From Alkalinema sp. RU_4_3 (GTDB taxonomy: Bacteria > Cyanobacteriota > Cyanobacteriia > Leptolyngbyales > Leptolyngbyaceae): a stretch of 48,341 bases of DNA. Position 1 is the stretch's first letter. Each line of letters starts with the position of its first letter. The stretch lies in NCBI GenBank assembly GCA_012031975.1, contig JAAUSA010000009.1, positions 1 through 48,341 of the forward strand, given 5' to 3'. Below, piece by piece: positions 9,058 through 19,980 of this stretch. The translations under genes were made by a program, and so were the position numbers. The notes under the pieces were generated by a model. The model had not been told where the DNA came from. It ran no database searches and worked only from the letters and a program-made list of their open reading frames with translations.

Positions 9058-12000
9058 TTATTTGACGGTTGGTACTGCTGCTTTGGAAGCTTTCTGTAGG
9101 CCAAACCCATTAAACAGCTGATCGAGCTTAACGGTCACACCTAAATACAGCCCGCCCGCCGATCGCGCAATGCCCAGATCGCGATCCCTGGCCTTACCAA
9201 AGCTGTAGCCCAGTCCCAGCCGCAAATTGGGCGAAACGTAATAGCCCCCTTCCAAGGCCCAGCCCACCTCCGAAAACTTGGCCGCCCCCGTCTGGCCAAT
9301 CCAGCGACCTTCAATAGCCGCATCCCAGCGCTTCGCAAAGCGATAGGTAGCCTTTGCCTGACCGAGCGTGACAAAACTACTGGCCGTAAAATCATCCGCC
9401 AAATAGGTTCGACTGCTGCGAAACGCGAACTTCCCATAGAACTCCCAGCGCCAATCCGGGGTGTAAATCATCTCTAAGCCAAACAAATGCTCCTTCGAGC
9501 CCGTCCCACTGCCAATCAGCAGCGTCTCCGGAATCACCGAAGGATTGCGGCGATACTCATAGCGCAGCAAGGCATTAAAGCGATCGTCCTGGGGCTCTCG
9601 GTAGGCCAACCCCACCTTCAGCGCCGCCGTATCCCCCAAACCCTCCAGCCGAACATTCGCCGCACTCGCCTGCTGGTAGCTAGCTAAGGCCGTGATTGCA
9701 GGCGATAGCTTACCCGTCAACCCAGCACTAATTACAGTGTTGTTGCCCGTCGAAGAGAATCGATGCTCATAGCGGGCATTGGCCGTGAATCGATCGCCAT
9801 CGTTATAGTTCAACCCCACACTGTAGTTGTCCCCCGAGGGTAAGCCCAAACTCGCGGCACTTTGGCCCGGTGTGAAAGCAGGTAAATCCTGACCCCCCGA
9901 GGCCGATCGCGTTCCACCGCTTCCGAAAATATGCTCATAGCTCAGATCCGCCCGCAGTCCTGGCGTGAGTTTTAGCGAATGTTTGACGCCCATGGAAGCC
10001 TGGGTCGTCAGCCCTGAATTGCCCTTGAGCAATGAGTAGCGCCCGAACAAATCTGTATTTGGCCCCAGGCGATATTCGTTGTTCACACTCAGGCTGGTGA
10101 CGGCTTGGCCCGATCGCTGACCCCTAGTGTAAAACTGCTGGGCCAACTGCACATTCATGCCTGGCATGGTTTGCCAATTTAAGCCGATCAGATTGCGATC
10201 GCTAACGATCGAATCCGCATCCTTCGAAATCGTCGTTTCATTCTGCGCGAACAGACTTAGATTCCTGGCCACCGGGAGATTCAAGCGCGTCCGAAGCTGG
10301 TCAGAGCTGCCGCCGAGGTTGGTCAGGCGATCGGCGCGATCGCGATGCAGATAATCGAAGTTCAGGTTCGCCTTACCAATCTGCTGCTGTACCCCAACAC
10401 TAAAGGTGCTGAGGGAATTATCAACCCGTGCCCCTGGCGTCGCTTCGGTCTGACCATTTAGCAATTCATCTAGAGTATTCAGCCTAGTGGGCGCAATGCC
10501 CTTGTTGTCTTCGTGGTCGTATTGAACTTTGAGACTGGTTTTCGCTGCGATCTTCGCCTGAACCTGGGCACCATAGCGGCGTTGGCCAGGCACGAAACTG
10601 ACGGTGGAGTTATTACTAAAGCCTGCATCTGCCGATCGATAGTAGGCATCGCCCGTCACACCTTTGAATAATTCACCCTTGGCCGTGACACGATAGGCCA
10701 TCCCCGACACGGAGCCAAAATCCAGGGAATCACTATTTGATTTAGCAATTTCTGCAATCAGCCTCCCCTTAGAACCGAGGGCGATCTGGGCGTCTGCACC
10801 GAAGAGTTCAAACTTCCGCGCTCCGAGATTCTCCTTCGCATAGCTCGCTCCAATCCACTGTTCTGTATTGCCGCCCTTGCCCAGATCGTAGCGCAGACGC
10901 GATCCCCAGATGCTGTTGTTGCTCCCAGGAGATTCGTACTCGTAGGTCGCCACAATCCGCCGCACCATTGGTTCACCCTGCCCCCCACATCCGTGCGCAA
11001 CACAGGCTCCCGGAATAGCACGGAACCGCGATCGTAGTCAATTTCGTAATCCGGCCCCCGACTCAGGCGTTTTCGCGTAATTACGGTGCCGGGGCGATCG
11101 AGTTCCTCTGTCTCCAAGAAGATATTCTCCGTCCCTTCCACCAGCAACCGCCGCGACAGGAAGTAATAGCCACTCGTTCCATCTGGCAAAATCGTATCCC
11201 GTTGGAACCCCTCGACATCCGGGCTGTAGAAACCACTAATTTGCAGTTTCCCAACGTTGTAGTTTAATTTTAAACCATGGAGCGATCGCCCCACCGCCGT
11301 AAACTCCTGGGACGGTGAGGAAAACTCCTCCAGGCTGTAATCCCCCCACATGCCGTAGTCCAATCGACCACTGGCCGTCGTGCGTTCAAAACGCAAATAG
11401 AGGCTGTCCTTGGAAGGCGTTAGATTACTAACCTTGGACTGATCTCCGTAGGTCGCATAGGTCGGCTCACAAACGGCCTGTTCCTTATAAAGGCCCACGC
11501 TGCCATTGCAGGATTCATTCAATGCGCGGGTGCTGTTAAACGCCCCCGTCAGTAGCCAATCCCCTACTTTCCCGGTGGCAAAACCCGCTGCTTGGGTGGT
11601 CAGGTGGTAATGGTTATCGCGATCGCTCGGCAGAAAATCCCGGAATCGCCCATAGAAATTCGTCCCCCGTTTCCCAAGCCGCAAATCCACGACGCCCGTG
11701 GCAAGAGAAGGACGCAGATCGGTTTCAAATTGGATTTGGGAGAAGGCGCGCAGATCTCCGGCGAGGGCACCGATCGTTACGGTGCCAGCTTTGAGCATCG
11801 ATCGCAATTGCGCCTGGAATTTGCCGTCGTTGACTTTGACCTGGAATCCGGGTTGAGCGAGATCTTCATCCGTGCCGACAAACTCCCCCAATTCAGCGGT
11901 TAGGGTCAGGCTGTTAATACCCGTGGCGAGGTTGCTATCCTTATCGAGAAGTTGGCCTGTGATGTTGGCGATCGATCGCCCATCCGCCGGAATGCGCGTT

Positions 12001-12491
12001 TCTTCGGTGCCTACGGTGAGCTTTGTCGCTGCGCCGCGCACCATGACGGTGGTGGAGGTGGTTTCGTCACCCGATTGAGCGGTGATTTCGTTTTTCCCGA
12101 TATTTAAAGGGACGCCGTACCAGGTGGTGGTGGAAATTTGAGCGCGGCGATCGGTGGCGGTTTCCCCAATCCGGTTGGATTCGACGGGGGTTCCATTGAC
12201 ACGCAGATCGATCGGTTGGCCTGCTTTGCTCTGGACAATCACCGTGGCAGCGCCAATGCTCAAGACATCGTTGAGTTTGGGACTGAGGATTTTGAGGGTG
12301 GTTTGCGTGGCGGGGACAGCGGGTGAAACCTGGGGTAAAACCTCTGTTTTGGCGGTGGGAATTACTTCGGCGATCGAAGTTTGTGTAGTCTTTTGGGCGA
12401 TCGCCTTAGTGGTATTTGCTTGGGCGACGTTTGCGTAGATGCCAGCAATAACGATGGTTAAGCCGACGGTCGAGTAGAAACGCTGTATCAT
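9058..12491 (-). CDS. Big_1-domain outer-membrane beta-barrel protein; one frame break
   Basis: Fourth gene of the surface cluster, about 1144 residues when the break is repaired. It has a signal peptide (residues 1-25, ending NVAQA), an Ig-like region (about 65-155), and a Big_1/invasin-like domain with the typical string RIPADGRSIANITGQLLDKD (about 160-255). A long C-terminal part of alternating amphipathic strands follows (for example RLRYDLGKGG, FGRYSLLKGNSGL, YLGVTVKLDQLFNGF), as in outer-membrane barrels. The frame breaks in a run of six C at 10981-10986. One more base joins RTDVGG to QGEPMVRRIVATYEYE. Its ATG overlaps the stop of the preceding gene (ATGA at 12488-12491), so the two are translationally coupled. 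I infer that it anchors or exports the DUF11 proteins. Confidence 0.75.
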
Positions 12492-14008
12492 TTTCCTGCC
12501 TCCTGAGCCTGCGGAATGACGCCGAAATTCATTTTGACTAGACTGCCAGGGGCAAGCTGGACCAGGCGGGAGCTATGGTTGCGGGCGATAAATTTCTCGT
12601 TGGGGGCCATTTTGTAGCCCGCGACGCTGGTCATATCGAGGACGCCTGTGTGATAGCCAGGCAGAACGTTGGCGACGGAAAAGCGGCCCATTTCATCGGT
12701 GACAATTCGATTGCCATCCTGGAGAAAAACCACCGCATTGGGAATACCAGGCTCGTCGGGCTGGGCTTCACCGTCTTGGTTGCGATCGAAAAACACCCTC
12801 CCAATAATCGTGCCGCAGTCGCTCAAAATCCCACCGCTTAGGCGCATCCGGTGGCGGGCCGGACCATCGCTGACCCGTTCGTTATTGTCCTGCCGTTGGG
12901 CAAAGGCGCTGGCCCGGTTTTCGCCGCTGCCTCGGATCGCGTCGGGGGTGAGGGTGACGGCGTAGGCGATGTTTAGGATCGCTGTGGGATCGGTGCTGCT
13001 TGGGGGAAGGTTCAGACCGTCAAACTTAATTTGAATGGCTTTGTCGGTGTTACTGACCACCGTGGCAGCGACCTTTGTACCCTTGAGTTCAGCGCGAATA
13101 GATTCGGGAAGAATTCGGAAACCCAGGGGCGGTGTATCAATGACAGAAACATCAGCCAACGGTGCCGTAGCGAGGTTTTTCACCGAAAGGCGATAGATGG
13201 CCGTGTCACCCACGACGGCGGCGGCGCGATCGCCCCCCTTCGTAATTTGAATGGCCTGCGCTTGGCAAACACTCGTATCCAGGTCCAATACCGCGAGGGA
13301 CAATCCCGTCTGGGCGGCGTTTTGAATGGAAATGGTGCCTTGGACAGAAGCTTCGCCGCTGGTGCTGCTGAGGGGGCGACCGTCGAGGGCCGTGGCTAGG
13401 TAGGAAACTTGATTGCCGTTGCGTCCGGTAATTTCGATTCGCACCCGACGCGGGCTGTAATTGGCGCCCTGGGGCGGCGTAATCACGAGAATATAGCGGC
13501 GGCCCTGGTCGAGCTGACCGCGACCTAGATCGAGCAGGAAGTTATAGGTGCCTTCGCCGCCCGTGAGATTATAGGGGTTTAGATTACTGCCATTGGGATC
13601 GAGGCCCGCCGGAATATTATTGTTAGGAATATCCGGTGTTTCGGTTCCGGTCAAACTCACCAGTGATCCCAGCCCCACACCTGTGCTATCGGCTTCATAG
13701 ATGCCCACCGAAAATCCGGTGTAGTCGTTTAATTGCTCTCCGGCGCAGCCTGTAATGCGACCGAGGGGATCGACCAGCGTCGGCGATAGCACATTGGTTT
13801 CCCCCGTTTGCACCTGACCATCGGGCATCTCGAAGGTATAGCTGGCCCGATTGGTCACAGGGGAGGCTCCCCGAGGCTTCGGTTGCACCTGGGCTTGGGT
13901 GATTTCTCCCATTGTCAAACCACTGAGCAGCAGTATTCCCAACGCGGGTTTAGCTAAATTTGATTGTTTGGACGATCGCTTGGGCCATCGCGTTTGGAAC
14001 CGAAACAT
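12488..14008 (-). CDS. Exported DUF11 / SdrD B-like domain protein
   Basis: Third gene of the surface cluster, 506 residues. It has a long basic N-terminus and a signal peptide (GILLLSGLTM, cut near TQAQ), then a beta-rich region of unknown fold. A DUF11 module lies at about 250-370 (VVGDTAIYRLSVKNLATAPL, IDTPPLGFRILPESI). A C-terminal SdrD B-like/carboxypeptidase-regulatory module lies at about 396-456 (IIGRVFFDRNQDGEAQPDEP, GIPNAVVFLQDG, VTDEMGRFSVANVLPG). Such modules are Ca-binding or structural stalk domains of adhesins. It overlaps the downstream barrel gene by four bases, which suggests that equal amounts are made and that the two products act together. No sorting motif is visible. Confidence 0.8.
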   Translation of the reverse strand: MFRFQTRWPKRSSKQSNLAKPALGILLLSGLTMGEITQAQVQPKPRGASPVTNRASYTFEMPDGQVQTGETNVLSPTLVDPLGRITGCAGEQLNDYTGFSVGIYEADSTGVGLGSLVSLTGTETPDIPNNNIPAGLDPNGSNLNPYNLTGGEGTYNFLLDLGRGQLDQGRRYILVITPPQGANYSPRRVRIEITGRNGNQVSYLATALDGRPLSSTSGEASVQGTISIQNAAQTGLSLAVLDLDTSVCQAQAIQITKGGDRAAAVVGDTAIYRLSVKNLATAPLADVSVIDTPPLGFRILPESIRAELKGTKVAATVVSNTDKAIQIKFDGLNLPPSSTDPTAILNIAYAVTLTPDAIRGSGENRASAFAQRQDNNERVSDGPARHRMRLSGGILSDCGTIIGRVFFDRNQDGEAQPDEPGIPNAVVFLQDGNRIVTDEMGRFSVANVLPGYHTGVLDMTSVAGYKMAPNEKFIARNHSSRLVQLAPGSLVKMNFGVIPQAQEAGK

Positions 14009-14085
14009 AATTAGTAACCCTTGCTAGGTAGGTCGCACCGGAGATTAGGGTCCTGGATATCAACGACCCAGAACCCTAAGGGGCG

Positions 14086-14658
14086 TTATTTCACACGCAC
14101 TTCGTAGGCCATTTGCTGCTGGGATTTAGCATTTAATGCCTGATCGAGCTGCCAGCGCACATGGGTGTAATTCGCTGCAGGGGCAGGCTGCATGACGGTT
14201 TCGCCATTGGCTTGCTTGACGGGAATTTGGGGATTGGCCACGAAGGTTTTGCCGTTGTCAATGCTGAATACGGTTTGGGCCTTGGCGGTGCTGGTGGCGG
14301 AATTGAGTTTGAATTCCATGCCAGCGGGTACGGGTTGGGTGACCGCTAGGGATTTCGCTGCTTTGTCACCGACGTTTGCTGCCTTGACGTTAAAGCGGAT
14401 AGTCGTGCCGGGCTGGACAGGGATTTTACTGTCGATCGCCTGCCAAGCCATTTCCCCCTTAGGGGTTTTGACGGCCTGCTGGGCAGACAGTTCTAGGTTC
14501 ACCTGGGGCTTTTGCAGCAGCTTGCTGGCCATTTGGCGGCCTGCGTCCATGAGTTTGGTGGCAGCGGGGGCACCATCGATCGGCAGAATCGATAGGGTTA
14601 GGGCTGCACCGACGCCGACGAATGCAAGTTGTGTTTTAGAGAGTTTCATGGGTTGCAT
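14086..14658 (-). CDS. Small exported DUF11-like protein (190 aa)
   Basis: Second gene of the cluster. A signal peptide covers about residues 1-33 (LAFVGVGAALTLSI, cut near APAA). A single DUF11-like beta-sandwich follows: TTIRFNVKAANVGDKAAKSL, VTQPVPAGMEFKLNSA, and a closing HVRWQLDQALNAKSQQQMAY. Two ATG codons nine bases apart (14658 and 14649) could start it, and MKLSKTQ gives the more usual signal peptide. A pilin-like or minor structural subunit would fit its size. Only 77 bases separate it from the next gene downstream. Confidence 0.8.
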   Translation of the reverse strand: MQPMKLSKTQLAFVGVGAALTLSILPIDGAPAATKLMDAGRQMASKLLQKPQVNLELSAQQAVKTPKGEMAWQAIDSKIPVQPGTTIRFNVKAANVGDKAAKSLAVTQPVPAGMEFKLNSATSTAKAQTVFSIDNGKTFVANPQIPVKQANGETVMQPAPAANYTHVRWQLDQALNAKSQQQMAYEVRVK

Positions 14659-14682
14659 GGTAGAAGGATTGCAATAACAGAC

Positions 14683-17107
14683 CTACTTCACCTGACGCTG
14701 GAAGGTAAAAATTCCAGTGGTTCCGGGTTCCAAGGTTGGTGGCTTATCCACATAGGTTTGGATATCCGTGCCATTGACCACCGTCGTCAACGTACCGCTT
14801 AGACTATCCTTGGCAGAACCCGGATTTGTCGTCCCCACGGTATCCTTAGTGGTGGCAAACCAAGTATTCGGTGGGGCCAACCCATCCTCTGTGATGGTCA
14901 GATCCTAGCGGAAAGCGCCACACTTCCAGAACCTACCACCGCTGCAGAGGAGAGGTTTTTGTAGGTAATCTGGTACTCAATAATCCGACCCGGACGCAAG
15001 GCTGGAGACAGCAGCGTCGTATCACTGGTAAAGGGCACAATGATCGTGCTGCCATCCCAAATCTGTGCCTTTTTCTCCAAGCTCAGATAGCCGCTGTAAA
15101 TGCGATCGATCGTCTGGTTCGTCGGCTCGTCGGTATCCGGCGTCTTGTCCCCATCGAGATCCACGAAGGCCGTGATCATCACCGGGAATTCCTTCAGTTG
15201 ATCGACAATCGGTAGATTGACTTCCACTGTGTAACTAGCAGTACTGCCGCCAGGAACGGTCACTGTGGGCGGGACACCCCCCGTTGTGTAGACCGTACCG
15301 TTGTAGGTAAAGACCACAGGAGCACCAGGGCCTGTCCCATCGGGATCGATCGTCACTGTCGTCCCCGTTGGAATGGCCCCAGGCGTTGCGGGCGGCGTCG
15401 GCACCAAGGTAATTACCTGGGTCGCCGGGCTGTCATTGCGCAGGGTATTGTTAAAGGTAACAGGCGGCGTTTCTGCATCCGTTAATTGTCTGGTTGGATC
15501 AGCGCCGGGCGGTAGCACCAGGGATTTGTTGGTAAAGTCATCATTGGTATTACCGGGCGATCCTGTGGCAGCAGGGGCACCGTTGGGGCCGTTCAAAATG
15601 CCAGCAGCAACTGTAAAGACCGTCGATTCACCCCCCGAGGTGGTCCCTGTATTTTTGGTCGTGGGATCGGTCGTGATCCCGCCTGTGGGGTCGGGATCAT
15701 TCGGGTCTGCTTTCCCCGTAGTGATTCCTGGGGTCCCACGGTGGGGTTGGTGACAGGATTCGGGTCCGTGCCTTCAAGACCATTGTTGGAAATATTATCC
15801 CCGGATTGGTCATAGACGATTTGCGTCGGAGTACTCGGCACCACAGGCCCTGGACCAGATTGGCCAAATACTTCGGCAATACTGGCGATCGGCCCGCCCG
15901 CAAAGGTCGCATTCGGGGTCACTTCAAAACTAAAGCCGGGTATTGTCGAATTCCGGGCAACCGTGCCCGTTTTGACATAACCAATTCGGGTAATCCCCCC
16001 CGTCGTCGGTCTTGTATCGGTCCAGATGGCATTCAACGCATTGACGGTGTCAAGATCCGAAAGCGTGTATACAACCGTCCAGCCAGGAGCTGGTGTCGGA
16101 TTGATAGTGCTCAGGGTGGTGCCAGCGGGAATGGCATTGGAAATCAGGATGCGATCCTGCTTAGTGCCATTGAGATCGATCTCAGTCGCGACCAAATCCG
16201 CTGGCGTCAGACCGGGTGGAATAATGGCGGGATCGGGGTTTTTGAGGGTGATCGCAAAGGTGAGTTTGTCATCCGTGAAGGGCGATGGTGTCCCATTATT
16301 GTTGTAGCCGCTGACGGATTCGAGGATGGTCGCAAAGGCTTGGGGCCGGACACCAATGGTAATTGCAGTGGTCGTGGTGGCCATGGCTTCGCGGATGCCA
16401 TTGACGGGGGCACCCGCGATGGTCGATTCACCGGTTGCACCCAGGGCATTGTCTTCGGTGCGCAGATCGTCGGCGATCGTGCCTGTTTGGGGCACATCCT
16501 GGGCATTGGCGAGGACGGCTGGTGTGGTGTTCGCGGTATCCCCAAGGCTGACAAAGGTGGTGGCATTTAACGTTGCACCGGGTTTTGCCTTGATTTTGAC
16601 GGTGATGGTTACTGTACCAATGTTACCAGTGCCTGGATAAACCTGAATCGAGCCATCGGCCCCCAGATAGGTTCCTGTGGGCACACCGGGCTGAAGGGGC
16701 AGGTTTTTCGTCACCCCGTTGGCCGCGACAACGGTCGGGGTCCCCACAATTTCAAAGTCCGTGATATTCGTCAGCTTAGGCATCGGGATGACAAACTGCG
16801 TTGCGTCGTTACCCGTGTTGGTAATCGTAAACGTCACTTCGCTTTCGCCACCTGCCACCACCGAGGGCACCGTCGGCGCACCCACCGCTACATTAATCCC
16901 AGCGACTTCAGCAACTTTGATTTCTACGGTATTCGACGTGGCATTGTAGTTTGTCGTCCCATCATCGTAGGTCGCCGTCGCCTTGTTCGTAATCACTTCT
17001 CCAGCCTTAATTCCCTCTGCAATCGCAGGCGCCACCAACGCAAACGCACCGCCGATCGCCACGAGCGTCATTAAAAAACGACTGTGCGATCCCCATCTCT
17101 TATGCAT
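14683..17107 (-). CDS. Exported DUF11-repeat protein, first gene of the surface operon; two frame breaks
   Basis: Repaired length is about 808 residues: signal peptide (MTLVAIGGAFALVAPAIAEG), then several conserved-repeat (DUF11) modules, for example EVITNKATATYDDGTTN, GGESEVTFTITNTGND, and near the end RPGRIIEYQITYKNLSSAA, and a final FTFQRQVK. The frame breaks near 15727 (CC where CCC restores GPQGITTGKADPNDP) and near 14904 (CC where CCC restores ALSARDLTITEDGLAPP). All three pieces join into one consistent protein, so I annotate a single gene. ATG at 17107 is preferred over GTG at 17113. It is followed 25 bases later by the small DUF11 protein. About 670 bases upstream carry no gene and must hold the promoter. 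Confidence 0.75.
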
Positions 17108-17113
17108 ATACAC

Positions 17114-17784
17114 ACCAAAACCTGGAAAATGAGTATCGAAAATAAGCCTGACTTTCTATCACAAAATCAGAGCCAAAAGTATTCTGCAAAACCGCTAAAC
17201 ATCCTGCCCAGACTCTGGTATCAGAGCATGGCCCATAAAAAATACGTGTTACTGCGCAAAAACAACGAATTTGGAATGGGTTGGGCGATTATCTATGGTA
17301 TATTTGTCGATGAGTTATGCGAAACGCGATCGAATGTGTTGTTCTGAATCATTCCCGCAGAATCCCTGTATACCGTGGCTGGATCTAAAACGATCGAATG
17401 CCACTGGCCCTAGATTCATACAAATCTCCAGTCCTCTGAAGCGTAACCCTGGGGTTCAGAACCCTAATGCACCTGCTGATAACATACCCACATCCCTCAG
17501 CATAGATAACATCAGAAAGAGAATGTAGGGAGAATTCATGCTGAATGTTCCAGACGATCGCTCAGTTTAGTTGTAGGGATTGATGCCTATTTTAAAAGAA
17601 AACATCAGATTAGAAGGTAAACCCCTAGGTAGTGAATCTGTATCGCGGGGATAGTTTCCGTAGGAATGCTTAGTGGAATTGCCAAAATACCCTAAGGATA
17701 AGTCGCAGATCGCCAGATAACTAGATGGCAATACCAATCAGCCCGCATCTTTTAGATTCTGCCCTAAACTGAACAGAAATAGAC
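17114..17784. other. Gene-free interval upstream of the surface operon
   Basis: This 670-base stretch has no convincing gene. Open frames on the plus strand here (for example from 17084 or 17271) have no family resemblance and no ribosome-binding site. The half nearest 17114 should contain the promoter and leader of the minus-strand surface operon. The half nearest 17784 is downstream of the HpnG-like gene. I see no strong hairpin with a T-run and no repeats. Confidence 0.5.
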
Positions 17785-18399
17785 CTATTCCAGCCCAATT
17801 TGCCCAGCCAGCTTTTCCAACTGTTCCAACCCGCGTAAGGATCCACCAATCAGTTTCATGGCCCGCAGGGGGGCCCGCAGCATCGCCAGGGCCAGCTTAA
17901 TCGGTAGAAGATTACCGTCAGCATCGATGGCCCCACTCAAATCCGGCAGATCCTGGGCCGCAGAGTCACTCACCACCCGCAGCATTGAGGTTTTGTTGGG
18001 AAACGCCCGCGCTATAGCCACCCCTTCCATATCCACCACATCCCCCAGATGCGCCAACCCCTGTTTTTCCTGGGCAGTGGTCAGAACGCGATCGCTCGTC
18101 ACCCCCCGCACAGGTTGACCCAGCCCCTCAAACCCCGCCATCATGGGCCAAACCTCTCCCGAGAGCGTTTGACAACAGGTGTAAACCACCGCATCCCCGG
18201 CGTTTAACTCCGGATCTAAGGCACCGCACAGACCCATGACGATGATTCGATCGGCTGCGATCTCCTGGGTCTTCAGCCACCTTGTAACCGGAACGATGCC
18301 GATCGGAATGGCAAGCACAGCAACAGACGAGGTCTGGCCCAAACCTCGTCGCACTGCTTTATATTCCGAACCCTGGGGGACTAGAACGATCGTGTTCAT
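17785..18399 (-). CDS. hpnG: HpnG-like phosphorylase-superfamily nucleosidase
   Basis: This 204-residue protein of the PNP/MTAN nucleoside phosphorylase superfamily shows GLCGALDPELNAGDAVVY (the G.CG.L....GD.V element) and VVDMEGVAIARAF (the DMEG/A substrate motif), followed by RVVSDSAAQDLPDL. In hopanoid producers HpnG cleaves adenine from adenosylhopane to give ribosylhopane. The neighbours hpnA and hpnH on the opposite strand make that role likely here. The general MTA/SAH nucleosidase role is the alternative, since this branch is divergent. The start codon overlaps the stop of the upstream small exported-protein gene (TAATG), so the two are coupled. Confidence 0.75.
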   Translation of the reverse strand: MNTIVLVPQGSEYKAVRRGLGQTSSVAVLAIPIGIVPVTRWLKTQEIAADRIIVMGLCGALDPELNAGDAVVYTCCQTLSGEVWPMMAGFEGLGQPVRGVTSDRVLTTAQEKQGLAHLGDVVDMEGVAIARAFPNKTSMLRVVSDSAAQDLPDLSGAIDADGNLLPIKLALAMLRAPLRAMKLIGGSLRGLEQLEKLAGQIGLE

Positions 18400-18815
18400 T
18401 AGGGCATGGTGAAGATTGGCACCTTGGCTCCGATCGCATTGGGATCCATGGGCGTCCCCACAAACGGCTGGACATTGCCCAGGATATTAAACACTGGAGT
18501 CTGGGTATCTTGGCGTGTTTCACCCTGGGGCCGCTTGAGATTACCCTCTGGGCCACCGCATCGGCCATAGCAGATTCGAACAATCGAAATTGCAGGTGCT
18601 TGGGGGACCTGCAATTCTATCCCCGAGCCCGGAACCACAGGCGGAGCAGGAATGCTGCCTCCAGGACCCACTGTTCTCGGTTCCGTTTTGAGCAGGTCCT
18701 TGGCACTAAGCTGCTGGCTAGAAGTCGCCACTGGCGCGGCAGCCTGGGCGATCGCGCTCGATCCCAGCAATGCCGCAAAAACCGTCACCGTCATCATCCG
18801 AAACATACTTTTCAT
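18399..18815 (-). CDS. Small exported protein coupled to the HpnG-like gene
   Basis: A 138-residue product with a clear signal peptide (MTVTVFAALLGSSAIAQAAA) and a proline/glycine-rich mature part (PAPPVVPGSGIELQVPQAP). It contains one cysteine pair (RICYGRCGG) and ends in IFTMP. I recognise no family. A ribosome-binding site (CAGGAG) precedes the ATG. The one-base overlap with the HpnG-like gene suggests a shared mRNA, which is odd for an exported protein and a cytosolic nucleosidase. Coding character and the signal peptide make it real; its function is unknown. Confidence 0.75.
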   Translation of the reverse strand: MKSMFRMMTVTVFAALLGSSAIAQAAAPVATSSQQLSAKDLLKTEPRTVGPGGSIPAPPVVPGSGIELQVPQAPAISIVRICYGRCGGPEGNLKRPQGETRQDTQTPVFNILGNVQPFVGTPMDPNAIGAKVPIFTMP

Positions 18816-18969
18816 GATGTTTTCTCCTGAGGGGAACGTGGGATCTTACGACCCGGTCACGTGGAATGGTATATGTAGTCAATTCTAATCAAGCGCGCGT
18901 CAGCAAACGGTAAAACCGATGGTGATCGCCCAAATTGTCATTTTTCCTAATGTTTAGCAATCAAGGTAT
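18816..18969. promoter_or_regulatory. Divergent promoter region between the HpnG pair and hpnA
   Basis: The 154 bases between two divergently transcribed genes must hold both promoters. The sequence is AT-rich near hpnA (TTTTTCCTAATGTTTAGC) with an unremarkable ribosome-binding region. I do not see an operator palindrome that I could name. Confidence 0.5.
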
Positions 18970-19953
18970 ATGAAGGTTTTTGTCACGGGGGGAACGGGAT
19001 TTGTCGGGGCCAATCTGGTGCGATCGCTGCTGGATAAGGGCTACGAGGTGCGGGCGCTGGTGCGAGGTGCGAGCGATCGCGCCAATCTCCAGGGTTTAGA
19101 TGTGGAAGTTGTTACAGGCGACCTAAACGATCCCGACCTGGTGCCCAGCCTCCGGGGATGCCAGGCCCTCTTCCATGCGGCGGCCCACTACTCCCTCCTA
19201 CAGAAGGAGCGCGATCGCCTCTTCCAGATCAATATCCTCGGCACCCGAAACATCCTCCGAGCCGCTCGGGAGGCCGGAGTCGAGCGGGTGGTCTACACCA
19301 GTTCCGTGGCGGCGATCGGCGTCCCAAGTGACGGCTCCCTGGCGGACGAAACCTACCAGTCATCGCCCGATCGCCTGATTGGTGCCTATAAGCAATCGAA
19401 GTACTGGGCCGAGCAGGAGGCAAGGAAGGCCATGGACCTAGGCCAGGACATTGTGATTGTCAGTCCGAGCAGTCCGATCGGCCCCTACGACATCAAGCCG
19501 ACACCGACCGGGGACTTGGTGCTGCGTTTTTTGCAGGGACGGATGCCCGCCTATGTGGACACGGGGCTGAACTTTGTGGATGTGCGGGATGTGGCCCAGG
19601 GGCATATTCTAGCCCTGGAGAAAGGGGTGGGGGGCGATCGCTACATTCTCGGCAACGAAAACCTTTCCCTGAAGTCAGTTTTAGCAATGCTGGGCACCAT
19701 CACGAGTCGAAAACCGCCCCAATGTCAGCTGCCCCTTTGGCTGCCCCTGGGCATCGCCTGGGTCGATGAGAAAATCCTGGGCAGCCTGGGCAAAACCCCT
19801 TCTGTGCCCATCGATGGGGTGCGCATGTCCCGGCAAAAGATGTTTTATAACCCGTCAAAAGCCGTCAAAACCCTAGGCCTGCCCCAAACTGAGGTGGCGA
19901 TCGCCCTGGCAGATGCTGTAGATTGGTTCAAGCGTAATGGCTACGTTCAATAG
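18970..19953 (+). CDS. hpnA: HpnA, hopanoid-associated sugar epimerase
   Basis: This 327-residue extended SDR-family protein has the Rossmann motif VTGGTGFVGANL at the N-terminus, ALFHAAAHYSLL around residue 70, TSSVAAIG for the catalytic Ser region and the active-site pair in YKQSK (YxxxK). The strings SPIGPYDIKPTPTG and DTGLNFVDVRDVAQGHILA are typical of HpnA. The family is thought to act on the sugar side chain of bacteriohopanepolyols, though the exact reaction is not settled. It starts two genes of an operon with hpnH, 27 bases apart. Confidence 0.9.
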   Translation: MKVFVTGGTGFVGANLVRSLLDKGYEVRALVRGASDRANLQGLDVEVVTGDLNDPDLVPSLRGCQALFHAAAHYSLLQKERDRLFQINILGTRNILRAAREAGVERVVYTSSVAAIGVPSDGSLADETYQSSPDRLIGAYKQSKYWAEQEARKAMDLGQDIVIVSPSSPIGPYDIKPTPTGDLVLRFLQGRMPAYVDTGLNFVDVRDVAQGHILALEKGVGGDRYILGNENLSLKSVLAMLGTITSRKPPQCQLPLWLPLGIAWVDEKILGSLGKTPSVPIDGVRMSRQKMFYNPSKAVKTLGLPQTEVAIALADAVDWFKRNGYVQ

Positions 19954-19980
19954 GCATCTTTCTAATCCTGTGAGGAGATT

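Noticed and set aside
15806-16570. A 254-codon open frame on the plus strand inside the first DUF11 gene
   Set aside because: It is antisense to a gene with clear signal peptide and DUF11 repeats; the product is low-complexity, without family resemblance, as expected of a high-GC shadow frame.
17084-17347. Plus-strand frame of 87 codons upstream of the surface operon
   Set aside because: It begins inside the first gene of the operon, has no ribosome-binding site and no family pattern; the interval is better read as leader and promoter DNA.
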